DNA of 64,000 nt from Nitzschia sp. DOCU1 (lineage: Eukaryota; Bacillariophyta; Bacillariophyceae; Bacillariales; Bacillariaceae). Position 1 is the first letter of the stretch, and each line of letters starts with the position of its first letter. The stretch is from NCBI GenBank assembly GCA_951394045.1, contig OX595988.1, positions 2,309,352-2,373,351 on the forward strand, in the 5' to 3' direction. This document shows, piece by piece, positions 50,227-60,837 of this stretch. Made by a program: the position numbers and the translations under genes. Under the pieces are notes generated by a model, which made no database searches, had not been told where the DNA came from, and worked only from the letters and a program-made list of their open reading frames with translations.

Positions 50227-50778
50227 ATGATAACATCCAGTTACAGCGAGCAAGCATCAGTGCCACTTGTGGCTGCGACCGCTCCGCCTAGCGTATATTG
50301 CGACCCGGTTCATCAGGCATCCTCTCAGAAATGGTCTTGTCCCATGTGTACCCTACTCAACCCTGTTCACGCCACAATTTGCGGGGCGTGCTCCTACCTG
50401 AATCTCAAAGCACCTGTCACCTCAACTGACATTGTTACGCGCAATCCTGGGCCAGTTCCCGTGAGAACTTATCTTGACAACAGCAACACAACGCAGGAGT
50501 ATAACGCGGGCAATGAAGAAAACTACGATGGACAGGATTTCCCAGGCGAAGATCCACTTGCCAAGAAGATGAGGCGGCGGCGCCGTCGTCGGTTGCGAAT
50601 GGCCGCAGGGGCCACAGTGGGTCTCGTGCTCGGCGCGATTATTTTTGTAGGCCCCTGGGGGGCAATCGCCGGCGGAGTAGCGGGAGGCGCTGGAGCCCGT
50701 GTCCTCAGTAAGCGTGGAGAGCGAAAGAAGGATAGTCGTGTAGCTCAAAGCAGATTGTCCCAAGCCGTTGTCAACTAG
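50227..50778 (+). CDS. RanBP2-type zinc finger plus glycine-zipper membrane protein, paralogue 2
   Basis: 183 residues, single exon, same order as the gene at 49067. The finger reads WSCPMCTLLNPVHATICGAC, then a linker with NPGPVPVRTYLD, then LAKKMRRRRRRRLRM, a Gly/Ala/Val hydrophobic segment (GATVGLVLGAIIFVGPWGAI) and the shared tail SKRGERKKDSRVAQ. Identity is high in the CPMCTLLN core, the Arg run and the tail but low in the linkers, so the duplication is older than that of the 9-13 kb genes. Its 3' end converges on the cysteine synthase gene with 100 bp between. Confidence 0.75.
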   Translation: MITSSYSEQASVPLVAATAPPSVYCDPVHQASSQKWSCPMCTLLNPVHATICGACSYLNLKAPVTSTDIVTRNPGPVPVRTYLDNSNTTQEYNAGNEENYDGQDFPGEDPLAKKMRRRRRRRLRMAAGATVGLVLGAIIFVGPWGAIAGGVAGGAGARVLSKRGERKKDSRVAQSRLSQAVVN

Positions 50779-50878
50779 AAGCTGCATTGGGCAGGATAAT
50801 GTTCACACGGGTGGCATCGTGGCCACCTTGATACTTTGATTGGGACCTTGATTGTAACCCAGTATCATAATTGATGTT

Positions 50879-51919
50879 TCACTCCCATAGATCCGTAGAC
50901 AAGTATTTCAATCCACTATCACAAATCATCACAGCAATCGTACCACCAGCGTGATGCGATTTCAGTAGCCCCAACGCGGCAGAAACGTTTGCTCCAGCGG
51001 AAAAGCCTCCAAAGATCCCCTCCAACTTGGCCAAATCTCGAGCCACTTGGATGGCTTCTTCGTCCGTCACTTGAATATAGCCATCTATCAAAGTTGCTTG
51101 GTGTTGTTGCGTACTGCCCACGACATTGTCACTTGTTGTCGGGTTCAGGGCGGGAAGCTTTGTCATAATGTAGCCTCCTCCTTGGATACGATGGTTGGCG
51201 TTTGTAACTTCTTCTCCCGCCAACACTGCAGCTCCAACAGGTTCTACTACGTAACATCGGACCCCGTGTGGTTTGAAAAAAGCTGCGCATCCACCAAAAC
51301 TTCCTCCCGTTCCAACAAAGTCACAAAAGGCGGTCACTGTACCATTGCTAGCCTCCCAAATTTCCGGTGCGGTCGCGGTCCAGTGAGCTTTTGGATTGCC
51401 ATGACGGCCAAACTGATCGCCCCGAAAGGCAGCGAGCTCCCGTACCAATTCTTCCGTTCTCGTTTCGAGCAATTCAATATCTTGCCCCGTCACCTTGCCG
51501 GGTGTGCTTCCAGGCGCCTGTGGAACAATTTCCACCCTGGCGCCGAGTGCCCTCATCATTCGCGCACGTTCCACACTATTCCCCGCACTCATGACAGCGA
51601 CAAAAGGGTGTCCCAGTACAGCACAAACAATAGCTAGCCCCGTCCCTGTGTTGCCACTGGTTAATTCCACGACTGTTTGTCCCTCTTGTAATTCGCCGGA
51701 TGCTTTGGCATCCATAATAATTTGCTTGGCAATTCGATCCTTTTTGGACAAGCCAGGATTTAGTAGTTCCAATTTGGCAAGAATACGACCACTTTGGATT
51801 CCATAATGACGGACCAAACGAGAAAGATCTACCAATGGCGTGTTGCCAATGGCGGCGGTAATGTCTGGCAAAATTCCGTCCGATCGATTGGTACGACCGG
51901 TCGTAGCAGAAGTGGCCAT
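50879..51919 (-). CDS. cysteine synthase / O-acetylserine (thiol)lyase-family PLP enzyme
   Basis: 346 residues, single exon. The fold-type II PLP enzyme signatures are in order: IGNTPLVDLSRL at about 22-33, LELLNPGLSKKDRIAKQ with the Schiff-base Lys in the S-x-KDR context, VELTSGNTGTGLA binding the substrate carboxylate, FVGTGGSFGG holding the PLP phosphate, and GGFSAGANVSAAL. These define the cysteine synthase/cystathionine beta-synthase family; no heme or CBS domain is seen, so cysteine synthase is favoured. It makes cysteine from O-acetylserine and sulfide. The true ATG is 51919; the frame is open 54 codons further up but without ATG, so an organellar leader would need another exon. It lies inside the channel cluster without obvious functional link. 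Confidence 0.88.
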   Translation of the reverse strand: MATSATTGRTNRSDGILPDITAAIGNTPLVDLSRLVRHYGIQSGRILAKLELLNPGLSKKDRIAKQIIMDAKASGELQEGQTVVELTSGNTGTGLAIVCAVLGHPFVAVMSAGNSVERARMMRALGARVEIVPQAPGSTPGKVTGQDIELLETRTEELVRELAAFRGDQFGRHGNPKAHWTATAPEIWEASNGTVTAFCDFVGTGGSFGGCAAFFKPHGVRCYVVEPVGAAVLAGEEVTNANHRIQGGGYIMTKLPALNPTTSDNVVGSTQQHQATLIDGYIQVTDEEAIQVARDLAKLEGIFGGFSAGANVSAALGLLKSHHAGGTIAVMICDSGLKYLSTDLWE

Positions 51920-52373
51920 TTTCAGTGTAGTGGGGACCCACCAAAACGTGAGTGGGTGGAATGGACTCTCTTGTTCAAATGAAGAGCTGCGAAGCGTCCT
52001 GTGTCGCTCTTGTATAGAAGGCCGATTTGGATCAATCACGTCTTGCCGAAGCTGGCAAGCAAATGAGGAGGGATGTGTCAACTAACTCGTCGTGTGTTTC
52101 AGCTCACGATGGCAGTAGCACAAAGGAGCCGCCGAAATCTTTTCATCGTTTTGGCGATCGCTCGTGATTCGGGCGGTGCCAGCGTATTCGTGACCAAACC
52201 GGTCGGCAGACAAACCGGTACTCCCTCCGACACGATCTTACGCCAAAACTTCAAGAGAAGCAGACCCACAATGACACAAAACGACAGAATTCGCCAATGA
52301 CACTCATTGGAGACGGCGGCGAAGTACTAGAGAGTGTTTCTTTGTGTAGTATCGAAGGACGATTACAGTCAGA
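51920..52373. promoter_or_regulatory. divergent region, cysteine synthase / channel C
   Basis: 454 bp between divergent starts (51919 minus, 52374 plus). The minus frame stays open to 52081 without an ATG. No element recognised. Confidence 0.4.
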
Positions 52374-54020
52374 ATGGGAAGCTGCTGCATTATGGAAGAT
52401 GGAGAAAAAGGAGTCAGCGACAACCAGTCGCTGTTGACGGAACCCTTGGTTCAACCGGCGACCCCACCTCGTCAAGCACCGAAAAAGGTGGCCGTTCTAC
52501 TGACTACGCCCGATCTCATTCGAAAACGACAACAACAACGAGAAGACGAAGAAATTGAAAGGTTGAAAGAGTCGGTACAACGTGAGCAGAAAGTCAAGAC
52601 TGCAGAGATTCTGGTCCAAAAGAAGAACGGTCCTGTTCTAGAAAAACTATTTTCAGGGAGGAGCTTTATGCCTGCTGGTACAAGAAAACGAAGAACCATG
52701 AAATCCAATTTGTACACGGTCCTGAATCCAAGATCACAAACATTGCCAGCTTTGTATTTCAAGTGGTTCGTCACCTTTGTCATTGTCTTTGACTTTCTCC
52801 TGTTTGTGGTGTCGACAGAACCAATCTACCGCCAGCAGAAACGCAATGCGGAGCTCTTTCAAATGGTCGAGGGAGTCACATCCAGCATATTTCTCCTAGA
52901 GTACCTGGCGAGACTCTACACTATTACAGAATCCAAAAAGTATGGCTCCCATGGACCTGTAATGGGCCGGTTGTACTTTATGGGTCAGCTCGCATCGATT
53001 GTCGACCTATGTGCGACTCTACCGTTTTTCTTGGAACTCGTTACGGGTTGGGAACTTCCCCAGCTTACCTATCTTCGGACTTTTCGTCTCCTTCGGATTT
53101 TGAAAACCAATGGATTTGTCCGAGCCATGGATGCTGTATGGAGAGTCATGTACTACAATCGACAAATCATGTTCCTCTCGGTCTTTGTCGGATTGTTCAT
53201 GATTTTGACGACATCTATTCTCATGTTTTATCTGCGCCCGCGAAGCAATGTAAAGTCGGACGACTTTGAATCGATGCTTTCGACCATGTACCTATCGACC
53301 TTACTTTTGACGGGATCTAGTTCCGTGGGAGACTTGCCGGAGTTGCCGTGGTATACCAAGGGTGTTGTGTTGTTAACGAGTGCTTTTTCAATAGGTACGT
53401 AAACTACTACTATTCTCGGGTAGACGGCAGAAGAGGATATCATAAGCTCATTCACCTTTTTTGCAGGAATGTTTGCGATTCCTGTCGCCATGATAACTTG
53501 GGGCTTCGAGGCGGAAGCAGCTAGATGTGCGAAACGTCAGCGCCAGCTTGCGAGGCGGAGGCTGGCCAAAGGAACCAAGGGTAGCGTCCTTGATGGGTCT
53601 TCGTCGGATGACTATTCTACAGGTACGATAATATTGCGAATCGTCAGAGGCTGATTCGTACTTTTGGCGGAATTTCTGAACCTGAATCCTTCCACAGACG
53701 AAGAATACCAACGGATAATCGCAAACGAAGGGTCTCATGATGATGAAGAGGACCTGACCAAAGAGGCTATCTTACAATTTCTTCAAGCTGACACCGACGG
53801 CTCAGGCTCCATGTCATTGAAAGAATACATCGAACTGTCTCGTCAAAACCAGGGTACAGCTCGTAATCTCTTTCCCGCGGCACCTGACCGAAGCATGGCA
53901 TCACGCTTGGACATGCTGGAAGCGAAGGTTGATTCCATTGCCGAAAAAGTGGACAGATTATGCGAAGAATTGATTCGTCCCAATAGGAAGGTATCATTCG
54001 CACGCAGCGAGACCATGTAG
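52374..54020 (+). CDS. single-domain voltage-gated cation channel C with EF-hand and acylation-type N-terminus
   Basis: Exons 52374-53394, 53467-53622 and 53698-54020 (both introns phase 1) encode 499 residues. It begins MGSCC, with Gly2 and two Cys, as in proteins that are N-myristoylated and palmitoylated. A charged coiled-coil tail (RKRQQQREDEEIERLKESVQ) follows, then the channel: S1 WFVTFVIVFDFLLFVV, S2 IFLLEYLARL, S4 YLRTFRLLRILK, pore loop MYLSTLLLTGSSS, S6 FSIGMFAIPVAMITWGFEAEAARCAKR. The C-tail carries an EF-hand with loop DTDGSGSMSLKE (all ligand places filled) and a final helix. The family is the same as channels A and B. The pore filter again differs from potassium channels. The 3' end converges on UPF2 with 31 bp between stops. 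Confidence 0.87.
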
Positions 54021-54051
54021 CCTCGCACTTCGAAATACAGCGCCATAAAAT

Positions 54052-57000
54052 CTAGACGAGCGACCTTCCTCCAGTATTCCTGCCGCCACCTCGTCCTCGC
54101 CCACGTCCGTATCCACGACCTCCAATGGCTGGGGGGCCTCTTCCGGCGGCACCTGCACCTGCTTTGGCCTTATCCGCGGGTCTTAGGTTCCCACCAGATG
54201 TCCCAAAGTTGCGATCAATCTCTTCCATGGACAGACGATTCCGAATGACTTGTAGCTTCTCTTGCTCCAGGTACACATTTCCTCCCGAGACTTCGGCCTC
54301 CGCACTTTCCGCCTCATACTGAAGAACTCGGGCTTTGATCATATCACGTTCCTTGGCAGCCTCGTCGTCTTGCTTGGTAGCCACAGCAGCCAAATTTGTG
54401 TCCGATGGAACAACAAACTGCTTCGCCTCCATTTTCCCCTTATTTCCTTTCTTGAGCAATTGGAAACTGATCCCAGCCTTGCCACCAAGCGCAAAGGCCG
54501 GGGCATTTTCAACTTCTCCGGGTTTCTTCCGAATGACCTGCGATCCCGACGGCATACTGTCGGCCACTTTCCCTCCCCGACTGGTGGCTTTTCCTTTCTC
54601 GAGTGCATCCATTGTCAAACGCCTCAATTCCCTTTCAAAAGCTTCGGCTTCTAGTTGTTGCATGTATGCTTCCTCGTCAAATTCCTCCTCTGAGGCTTCG
54701 TCGTCGTCGCTTTCTTCATCGTCGTCCTCGTCGTCCTCATCATCGTCTTCTTCTACCCCGTCTTCCTCACCGTCCTCGCCCTCCACCGCACCATCGTCAA
54801 CCGAAAGCTGCTGGTACGATTGGTCGTCATTCAGACTATCCCTCGCGCTGACAGACAAGGCATCTTCGGTCGAGTCGTCGTCGACTTCCTCCATCATCTC
54901 GTCGTCCAAAATCATCAGATCACTCGAAACCGAGCCATCGGGATCTATCGACTTGTTGTCCGCAGCAAGACTTTCCAGCCGATAGTTGGCACGTTCTTCG
55001 GCAAGAGCCTCTGCCTCCTCGACCGCCACGGTCGCGTTGTGCGCCTCGAGCCATGTCTTATACCGGGGAAATCCTTGCGTCTGAGCTGCTTCACCGCCAC
55101 TCTTCTTGGACTTTCCGCTGTCTTTCAATATTTTGCGCCACTGAGAATCAATCATGTCGAAAGTGTCGAGCAACGAAAATTCGACCTCGGTGGGGAGGAC
55201 GGCTTTCGTGAACAAATATCTCTGGAAAGCCGACAGAAAACCCTCCAATTTTACCAAGTTGTTACGGGTGACAATTGTCTTTGCGACTGTTTCAAGGAGG
55301 GTGCACACTAGCTTGATGCGAAACACAGAATTTGGGGTGTCTATGAGTGTTGGAACCCGAGGATCAAATTTGGAATATTTCGACACTGCGACTGGTACCG
55401 GTTCCTTGGATGTCTCTTCAGGTTTCTCGAGTTCCGCATCCTCCATTTCCTCGTCCTCTTGAATAGTTTTTGCAATGGCTCCGGCGGAATTCGGGGCTGC
55501 ATTCTCCTCCGCTACCTTTTCGGCAACCTTTGCGCTTGCTTCGCGGAGAGCAGGGGGGATCTCGTGGCCAAAGTTTATGAACTTGTACAATTGTTGAATA
55601 ATCAATTGTCCGGAAGCCAGAGATGTAACATACAGCTCGCCCAACAGTCGCGCCATGGTTAGAGTGCGCTGCTGATCCTTGAAGGCCGGATACTCCATCG
55701 CTAGCTGCAACTCTTCCAGGACTGCATCCAGAAGACGGATGCTTGCCTCGGGTTTATGACGACGCAATTTGGCTGCCACTGATGCAACTGCGTGGATGGA
55801 CTTATACCTGCCGCGACGACAGGTTTTCAACATGATTTTGCTAACCATCTCACCACACTGCTGGGAAGCATCCGACCATGGGAGTCGGATCAGTTGCTTT
55901 GACACAAGAGCGATGCTGGATTCGCTTGGCTGAAGACGAACCATGAGCAAGTGGCGCAAATAGCCCTCAAGGGGAGGATATACTTTGGCTTGCTTCTTGG
56001 GACCACTCGCAGGCGGCTTTACCGTATAGAAAGCTGTGTTGATCAACGCTTGGGAACGCTCGTCCAGATGCTAGACGCAATGAAATGAGGAAACTGAAAA
56101 TGAACTTTGTTACGATTGCTGCTACAAAGCGACGTACCTTTGCCTTGCTTAGTCGCATCATAGTGTCCATAAGAGCAGTCAGCTTCTCGTTCGTGTGCTT
56201 CAACCGGTACAAATATCGCCCGCAAGTTTCCAGAACGCAGCACGCAACGTCGACATTTCCGCCCGTAAAGTCATCTAAGCACCTCCGAATGCACCGGAAC
56301 GCCACCATGGGCGGGGCGAGTCGAAACTTGGTGAGTTCTCCAATGAACCGGGCGGTCTTCAAGCGTGACTCGATATTCTGGTTCTTCTTGTACTTGGCTT
56401 GCCCATGGAATTGCTGCTCCAAGTCGGTAACCAAAGAATCAGATACGTCAGTCCATACCCTACTGAGCGTAGCTGCAAGCCGCGAGTAGTATGGTAGCAG
56501 ATCCAGGCGTGTACGTGGAACCAAGAACAGAGTCTGAGTCAATCGCTTTCTTGAATTCTTCGCAGATCCATGGTTCGTGCAGAACTTCTCAGCGATCTCA
56601 TCGATTTGTTCGCGGCGACTACATTCAGGCAGCTCTTGCTCCAGAAGAACCATGAGTTTATAATGAGGGGTATCCTTGTTCTCCTCTGTCGCCTCCTTGG
56701 GATTTTCCTGCGTCTCTTTCACCTCTTCCTGATAGTCGGCCTCAAGCTGCTCTTCGGATGTTCCAGCAACTTCAGCATTGTACGATTCAGCTTCCTCAAC
56801 AATACCTTCGAAACCAGAGCCAAACTTGACCAAATTATCCGCCTTGCGTCTATCGATCTCGTCTTGACTCAACCCCAAGAGCGCCGGAGGTACAGTGGTA
56901 AGAAAATCTGGAATATCGCAGTAGAAATGCTTAGTCTCCTCGTCATCAAAGGGACCAAAGTCCGCTCCATCTTCTCCACCGCTCTTTGTCCACAATTCCA

Positions 57001-58594
57001 GACCAACTCCACCGGCTTCTGTCTCCTCATTTTCTTCCTCCTTCAATTTTGGCATGGGTAAAGCTAAGACATCGGAAAGGGTTTCAACACTTCGAAGAAG
57101 CGACTCTTTGAGCTTGCGTGCGTCAGCGAGCCCCTTTTCTCTAGCCTCTGGCAAGGAACCGGAGAGCAATCGATCCTGTTCGCATCGTTTCTCCATTTTC
57201 TGCAACTTTCCGTGTGTAGCAACGAGAGAGGTTGACAAAGTTTTGTAGGCTCCTTTGCAGTGAGTTAATAATTCAGTGGACAATTCTTCTGAAACGGCGC
57301 GCTCTGAAAGAAGCCCTTGCAGTTTGGCGCTGAATTCTTTGCCCTCGGCGATGAGTTTGGCCGATGCTAGAACGGCCTCATCAGCCGCTTTTTCCTCCTC
57401 CGACTTGTCTGCCATTTCCTTTTCATGGGCTTCACGTTTCGACGCTTCTTCCTCGATCAGATTCGAGTACGCAGTCACCGCCCCTGGTGTGATACCAAAA
57501 ACTTCAAAGCCAGCCGTTTTGGCAAAGGCAACCACAACATTGGCATCCGTGACAGCGTAGTTCCCATCCTTGGCTCCTGTTGCTTCTGCGATGAGTTTTA
57601 CAAGAGGCTTTGTCTCGGTACACAAGCCATTCAAGAGGAACTCGGTCACAATACGGACGTAGATGCGGCGATTCTTGCCCGTTTCTTCGGTCGCCTTGCC
57701 GGTAATTACGGTCCACAGCCCAGGAGTTAAGTTTGTCAGAAAGGCGGGGTAACGTTGATGCATAGCTTTGCACAAGGCAATTACAACTGGAAGGTCGGTG
57801 GGTTTGAGTTTTGCTTCTAGGATGGCAGCCACAACTTCTTCGACATAACGAGTCAAGTTCAAAGTCGTCACGTCCCTTACAATGTCATCAGGCTTCATTG
57901 ACCAAGCAGTTCCACCCTTGACCTTCTTGACAAAAGTGGTGCACTTTTTCAAGTCTGACTTGAGAGTCTTCTTACTGGCCTCAAAGGCCTTGCGAGACTC
58001 GGCCAAGGCTTCGGGTGCAAGAGCTGCACGGTTTTCCTTGTGCAATGCGGTGGCCTCTGCCAAGGCTTGAAGATACTCATTTGCCTCTTTGACTTTGGCA
58101 TTGAGGTCTTCCTGTGCCTTTGCGCGAGCTTGGCGTGCTGCTTCTAGAGCCTTTTGTTCTGCCTCTAGCCGTTTACGCTCAGCCTCTGCTTGTTCAGCGA
58201 GTTTTCGCTCTTCTTCCTTCTTTTGGAGTTCCTCAGGGGAGAGTTGTGGCTCCTTGGGCGCTTGGTCTTTGGGACCTTTATTGCCTTTGGCATTCCTATT
58301 GCGGCGGTTCTTGTTGGCGCCGCCACCACCAGCAACTCCTCCTCCACCACCAGGAGCAGCACCCACAGCGCCGGGTTTCGGGGCTTCCTTGTTTTGATTT
58401 CCTTTCCCCTTGGCGGCACCATCACCTCGCCCTTGATTGCCGCCTTCATTGGAACCACGGCCTCCTCCCCCTCCACCACCGCGGCCTCTTCCTCTCCCGC
58501 CTCCTCTGCCTTTGCCCCCACGGCCGCCTCCACCTCTACCACCACCACCGCGCGCACCGCCATCACCACCACCACCTGCTGGTCCTTCCACCAT
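54052..58594 (-). CDS. UPF2: nonsense-mediated decay factor UPF2, two exons
   Basis: Exons 58594-56138 and 56070-54052 (67-nt intron, phase 0) give 1491 residues. The N-terminal 100 residues are almost only Gly and Arg (RGG-type), then a Lys/Glu/Ala-rich coiled coil. Three MIF4G domains follow: about 190-400 (VAAILEAKLKPTDLPVVIAL), about 660-780 (NSRKRLTQTLFLVPRTRLDLLPYYSRLAATL, FIGELTKFRLAPPMVAF) and about 830-1010 (LEGYLRHLLMVRLQPSES, IRLPWSDASQQC). The splice joins MMRLSKAK to HLDERSQALINTAFY, a conserved UPF2 block (LDER). A long acidic stretch precedes the conserved C-terminal region with VIRNRLSMEEIDRNF, expected to contact UPF1. UPF2 bridges UPF1 and UPF3 at stop codons to trigger mRNA decay. 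An RGG end closes the protein. Confidence 0.92.
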
Positions 58595-59122
58595 GGCAGC
58601 AGACGTTGTGCAAGAGGCCGTTACCCCCTTCTTGATTGATTAGCTATAATATCCAGGCGTCAAAGAGAATCTCTTGGCCGAATCTTTGGACTGGTGGCAC
58701 TACCTAGAGAACGAAGTATTCTCGCAGAGTTTCAACTTAAAAGTATACCACCAGCCTGATATCGTCCGAGAAAATTGAGCCTCTTTTGTCAATGACACAT
58801 ACTTGGAGGCCCTCTTTCTATCGATTATGTGATTGCCATGAAGGTCCACCGATCAGCAACCAGAGCCGAGCAGAACTTCATGGTCCACGCAATGCCTTTA
58901 TTCCGCCCCACAAAATGGATCCTTCGTACGACGGAAAGGCGGTTAGTCGAAGGTGTCGACGTGGAAATCTCCCGGGAACCACCCGTTCGATTTCGGCGGA
59001 CAGACGGTGAATGTTTCGTTCCAACAGAAAAAATAGAAACGATGAGCAGTCTCACAATGAGACTGATCGAAGTGCATTGCTAGCGGTCCATTCAAGCTAT
59101 CCACAACAAATCAGAATCAACC
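58595..59122. promoter_or_regulatory. divergent promoter region, UPF2 / RIO1
   Basis: 528 bp between divergent starts. A few overlapping short frames on both strands; none convincing. No element recognised. Confidence 0.45.
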
Positions 59123-60837
59123 ATGGCAACGACCGCTTTGGCTACTATGGGTCAATTTAGCGACGCTCCAGTCGAAGGTGTGGAAGAAGAATTCTGGCAT
59201 GACGATTTCGATGACGACGACGACGATGATGACTACTACGACTTTGATGAACATGACAATCCGGTCGTCAGTGGCGGCGGCGGTGGTCCTTCGACTTCCG
59301 CAGCCATAGCCACGTCTTCCAAAAAGATGAATTTTTCGCATTCCGTTGCCAATACAGTCACCAAAATGCAAGAAATGGAGATCAAAAAGCGGACCCTCCA
59401 CACGTCTCGTGACGATCGGGCCACAAGCGAACAATGTTTGGATCCACGCACGAGGCTCATGTTGTTCAAAATGTTGAGTAACGGAATGCTCGATGAGATT
59501 GATGGCTGCTTGTCTACAGGAAAAGAAGCCAATGTGTACTATGCCAAGGCGGGAAAGAAATCTCCTAACGCGGCAGTGTCCGAGTTTGCGATAAAAATCT
59601 ACAAAACTTCGATCCTTGTTTTCAAGGATCGTGACAAGTATGTGTCAGGAGAACACCGATGGAGAAAGGGTTATTGTAAGTAAATCATTGATCAATGGAA
59701 ACACACGGAATCAATCCTCATCATTGGTATCACTGCCGGCGTTTCTCTTTGACAGGTAAATCCAATCCTCGCAAAATGGTCAAAGTTTGGGCAGAAAAAG
59801 AAATGCGAAATTACCGTCGTATCCATGCTGCAGGAATCCCTTGCCCGGCCCCCATCTTTTTGAAGTCACATATTTTACTCATGGAATTCTTGGGGACCAA
59901 TGGGTGGCCTTCCCCGCGGCTCAAAGATGCGACGCTAGGCGAAAAGCACATGAGGGAGGCGTACGTGCAAACTATTTTGATTATGCGTCACCTGTATCAG
60001 CGATGCAAACTTGTTCACGGGGATTTTAGTGAATATAATCTGCTTTGGCACAAGAACCAAATTTATGTTATTGATGTGAGTCAATCGGTGGAAACCGATC
60101 ATCCCTCAGCGCTGGACTTTTTGCGAAAAGATGCCTCCAATGTCAATGATTACTTTGACAAAGTGGGAAAGCTCGATGTCATGACGACACGGCAATTGTT
60201 TGAATTCATTACCACTGTGATAGAAGATGGAGATAACGAAGAAGCAGAAATGGAACACTTGGATAAGGTCATGAAACAAGTTCAAGACTCGCAGAAACAT
60301 TTGGCTGATCAGTCGGAGCAGGAACGTCGTGAAAACCAACAACGAGAATCTGTCGATGAAGCAGTGTTTATGAGCAGCTTTTTGCCAAGAAGCTTAAATC
60401 AGGTGGCTGACTATGATGTTCGCCAGATTGAGAAAGGAGAGGTGGAAGAAACTTACGCTCACGCCGTCGCTGCTCTCACTGGGAACCAAGACGTAGTCGA
60501 AAAGTACAAGAGCTATCAAATTGGAGAAGGTTTCATGGAGAGCGAGGAGGCAGACGCTTCAGATGATGGTGGTGCTGACCCAGCAAACGACGATGACAGT
60601 GAAGATGAGTCTGACAGTGATGGAGAATCAAATAGCGAAGACGAGGATCAATTCATTAAAGTTGCGAAGACACCAGAAGAGCTAGCAGCTTACAGGGAGG
60701 AATTGAAGGCTCAACGAAAGGCCAACAAGAAGGCCGTCAAGGAAGCAAAGACCGAGAAACGACAGACAAAGATCAAGAAGAAGGATAAGAAGAGAGCAAT
60801 CAAGAAAGCAAAGGCAGGCAACCGTAAAACCAACTAG
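59123..60837 (+). CDS. RIO1: RIO1 atypical serine kinase/ATPase, two exons
   Basis: Exons 59123-59675 and 59756-60837 (80-nt intron, phase 1) encode 544 residues. An acidic N-tail (EEEFWHDDFDDDDDDD) leads into the RIO fold. The glycine loop is STGKEANVYYA, the catalytic Lys is in FAIKIYKTSIL, the RIO1 flexible segment is FKDRDKYVSGEHRWRKGYC joined across the intron to KSNPRKMVKVWAEKEMRNYRR, the catalytic loop is LVHGDFSEYNLLWH and the metal Asp is in VIDVSQSVETDHPSALDFL. The tail is acidic then Lys-rich. RIO1 acts in the last cytoplasmic steps of 40S subunit maturation, using an aspartyl-phosphate intermediate in its ATPase cycle. The intron splits the Cys codon of GYC. Confidence 0.94.

Noticed and set aside
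54335..54985. 216-codon Ser-rich plus frame opposite UPF2
   Set aside because: The Ser runs are the antisense of the Glu/Asp-rich acidic stretch of UPF2.
58165..58643. Pro-rich and Val/Glu-rich frames on both strands at the UPF2 5' end
   Set aside because: All are shadows of the Gly/Arg codons at the UPF2 N-terminus.
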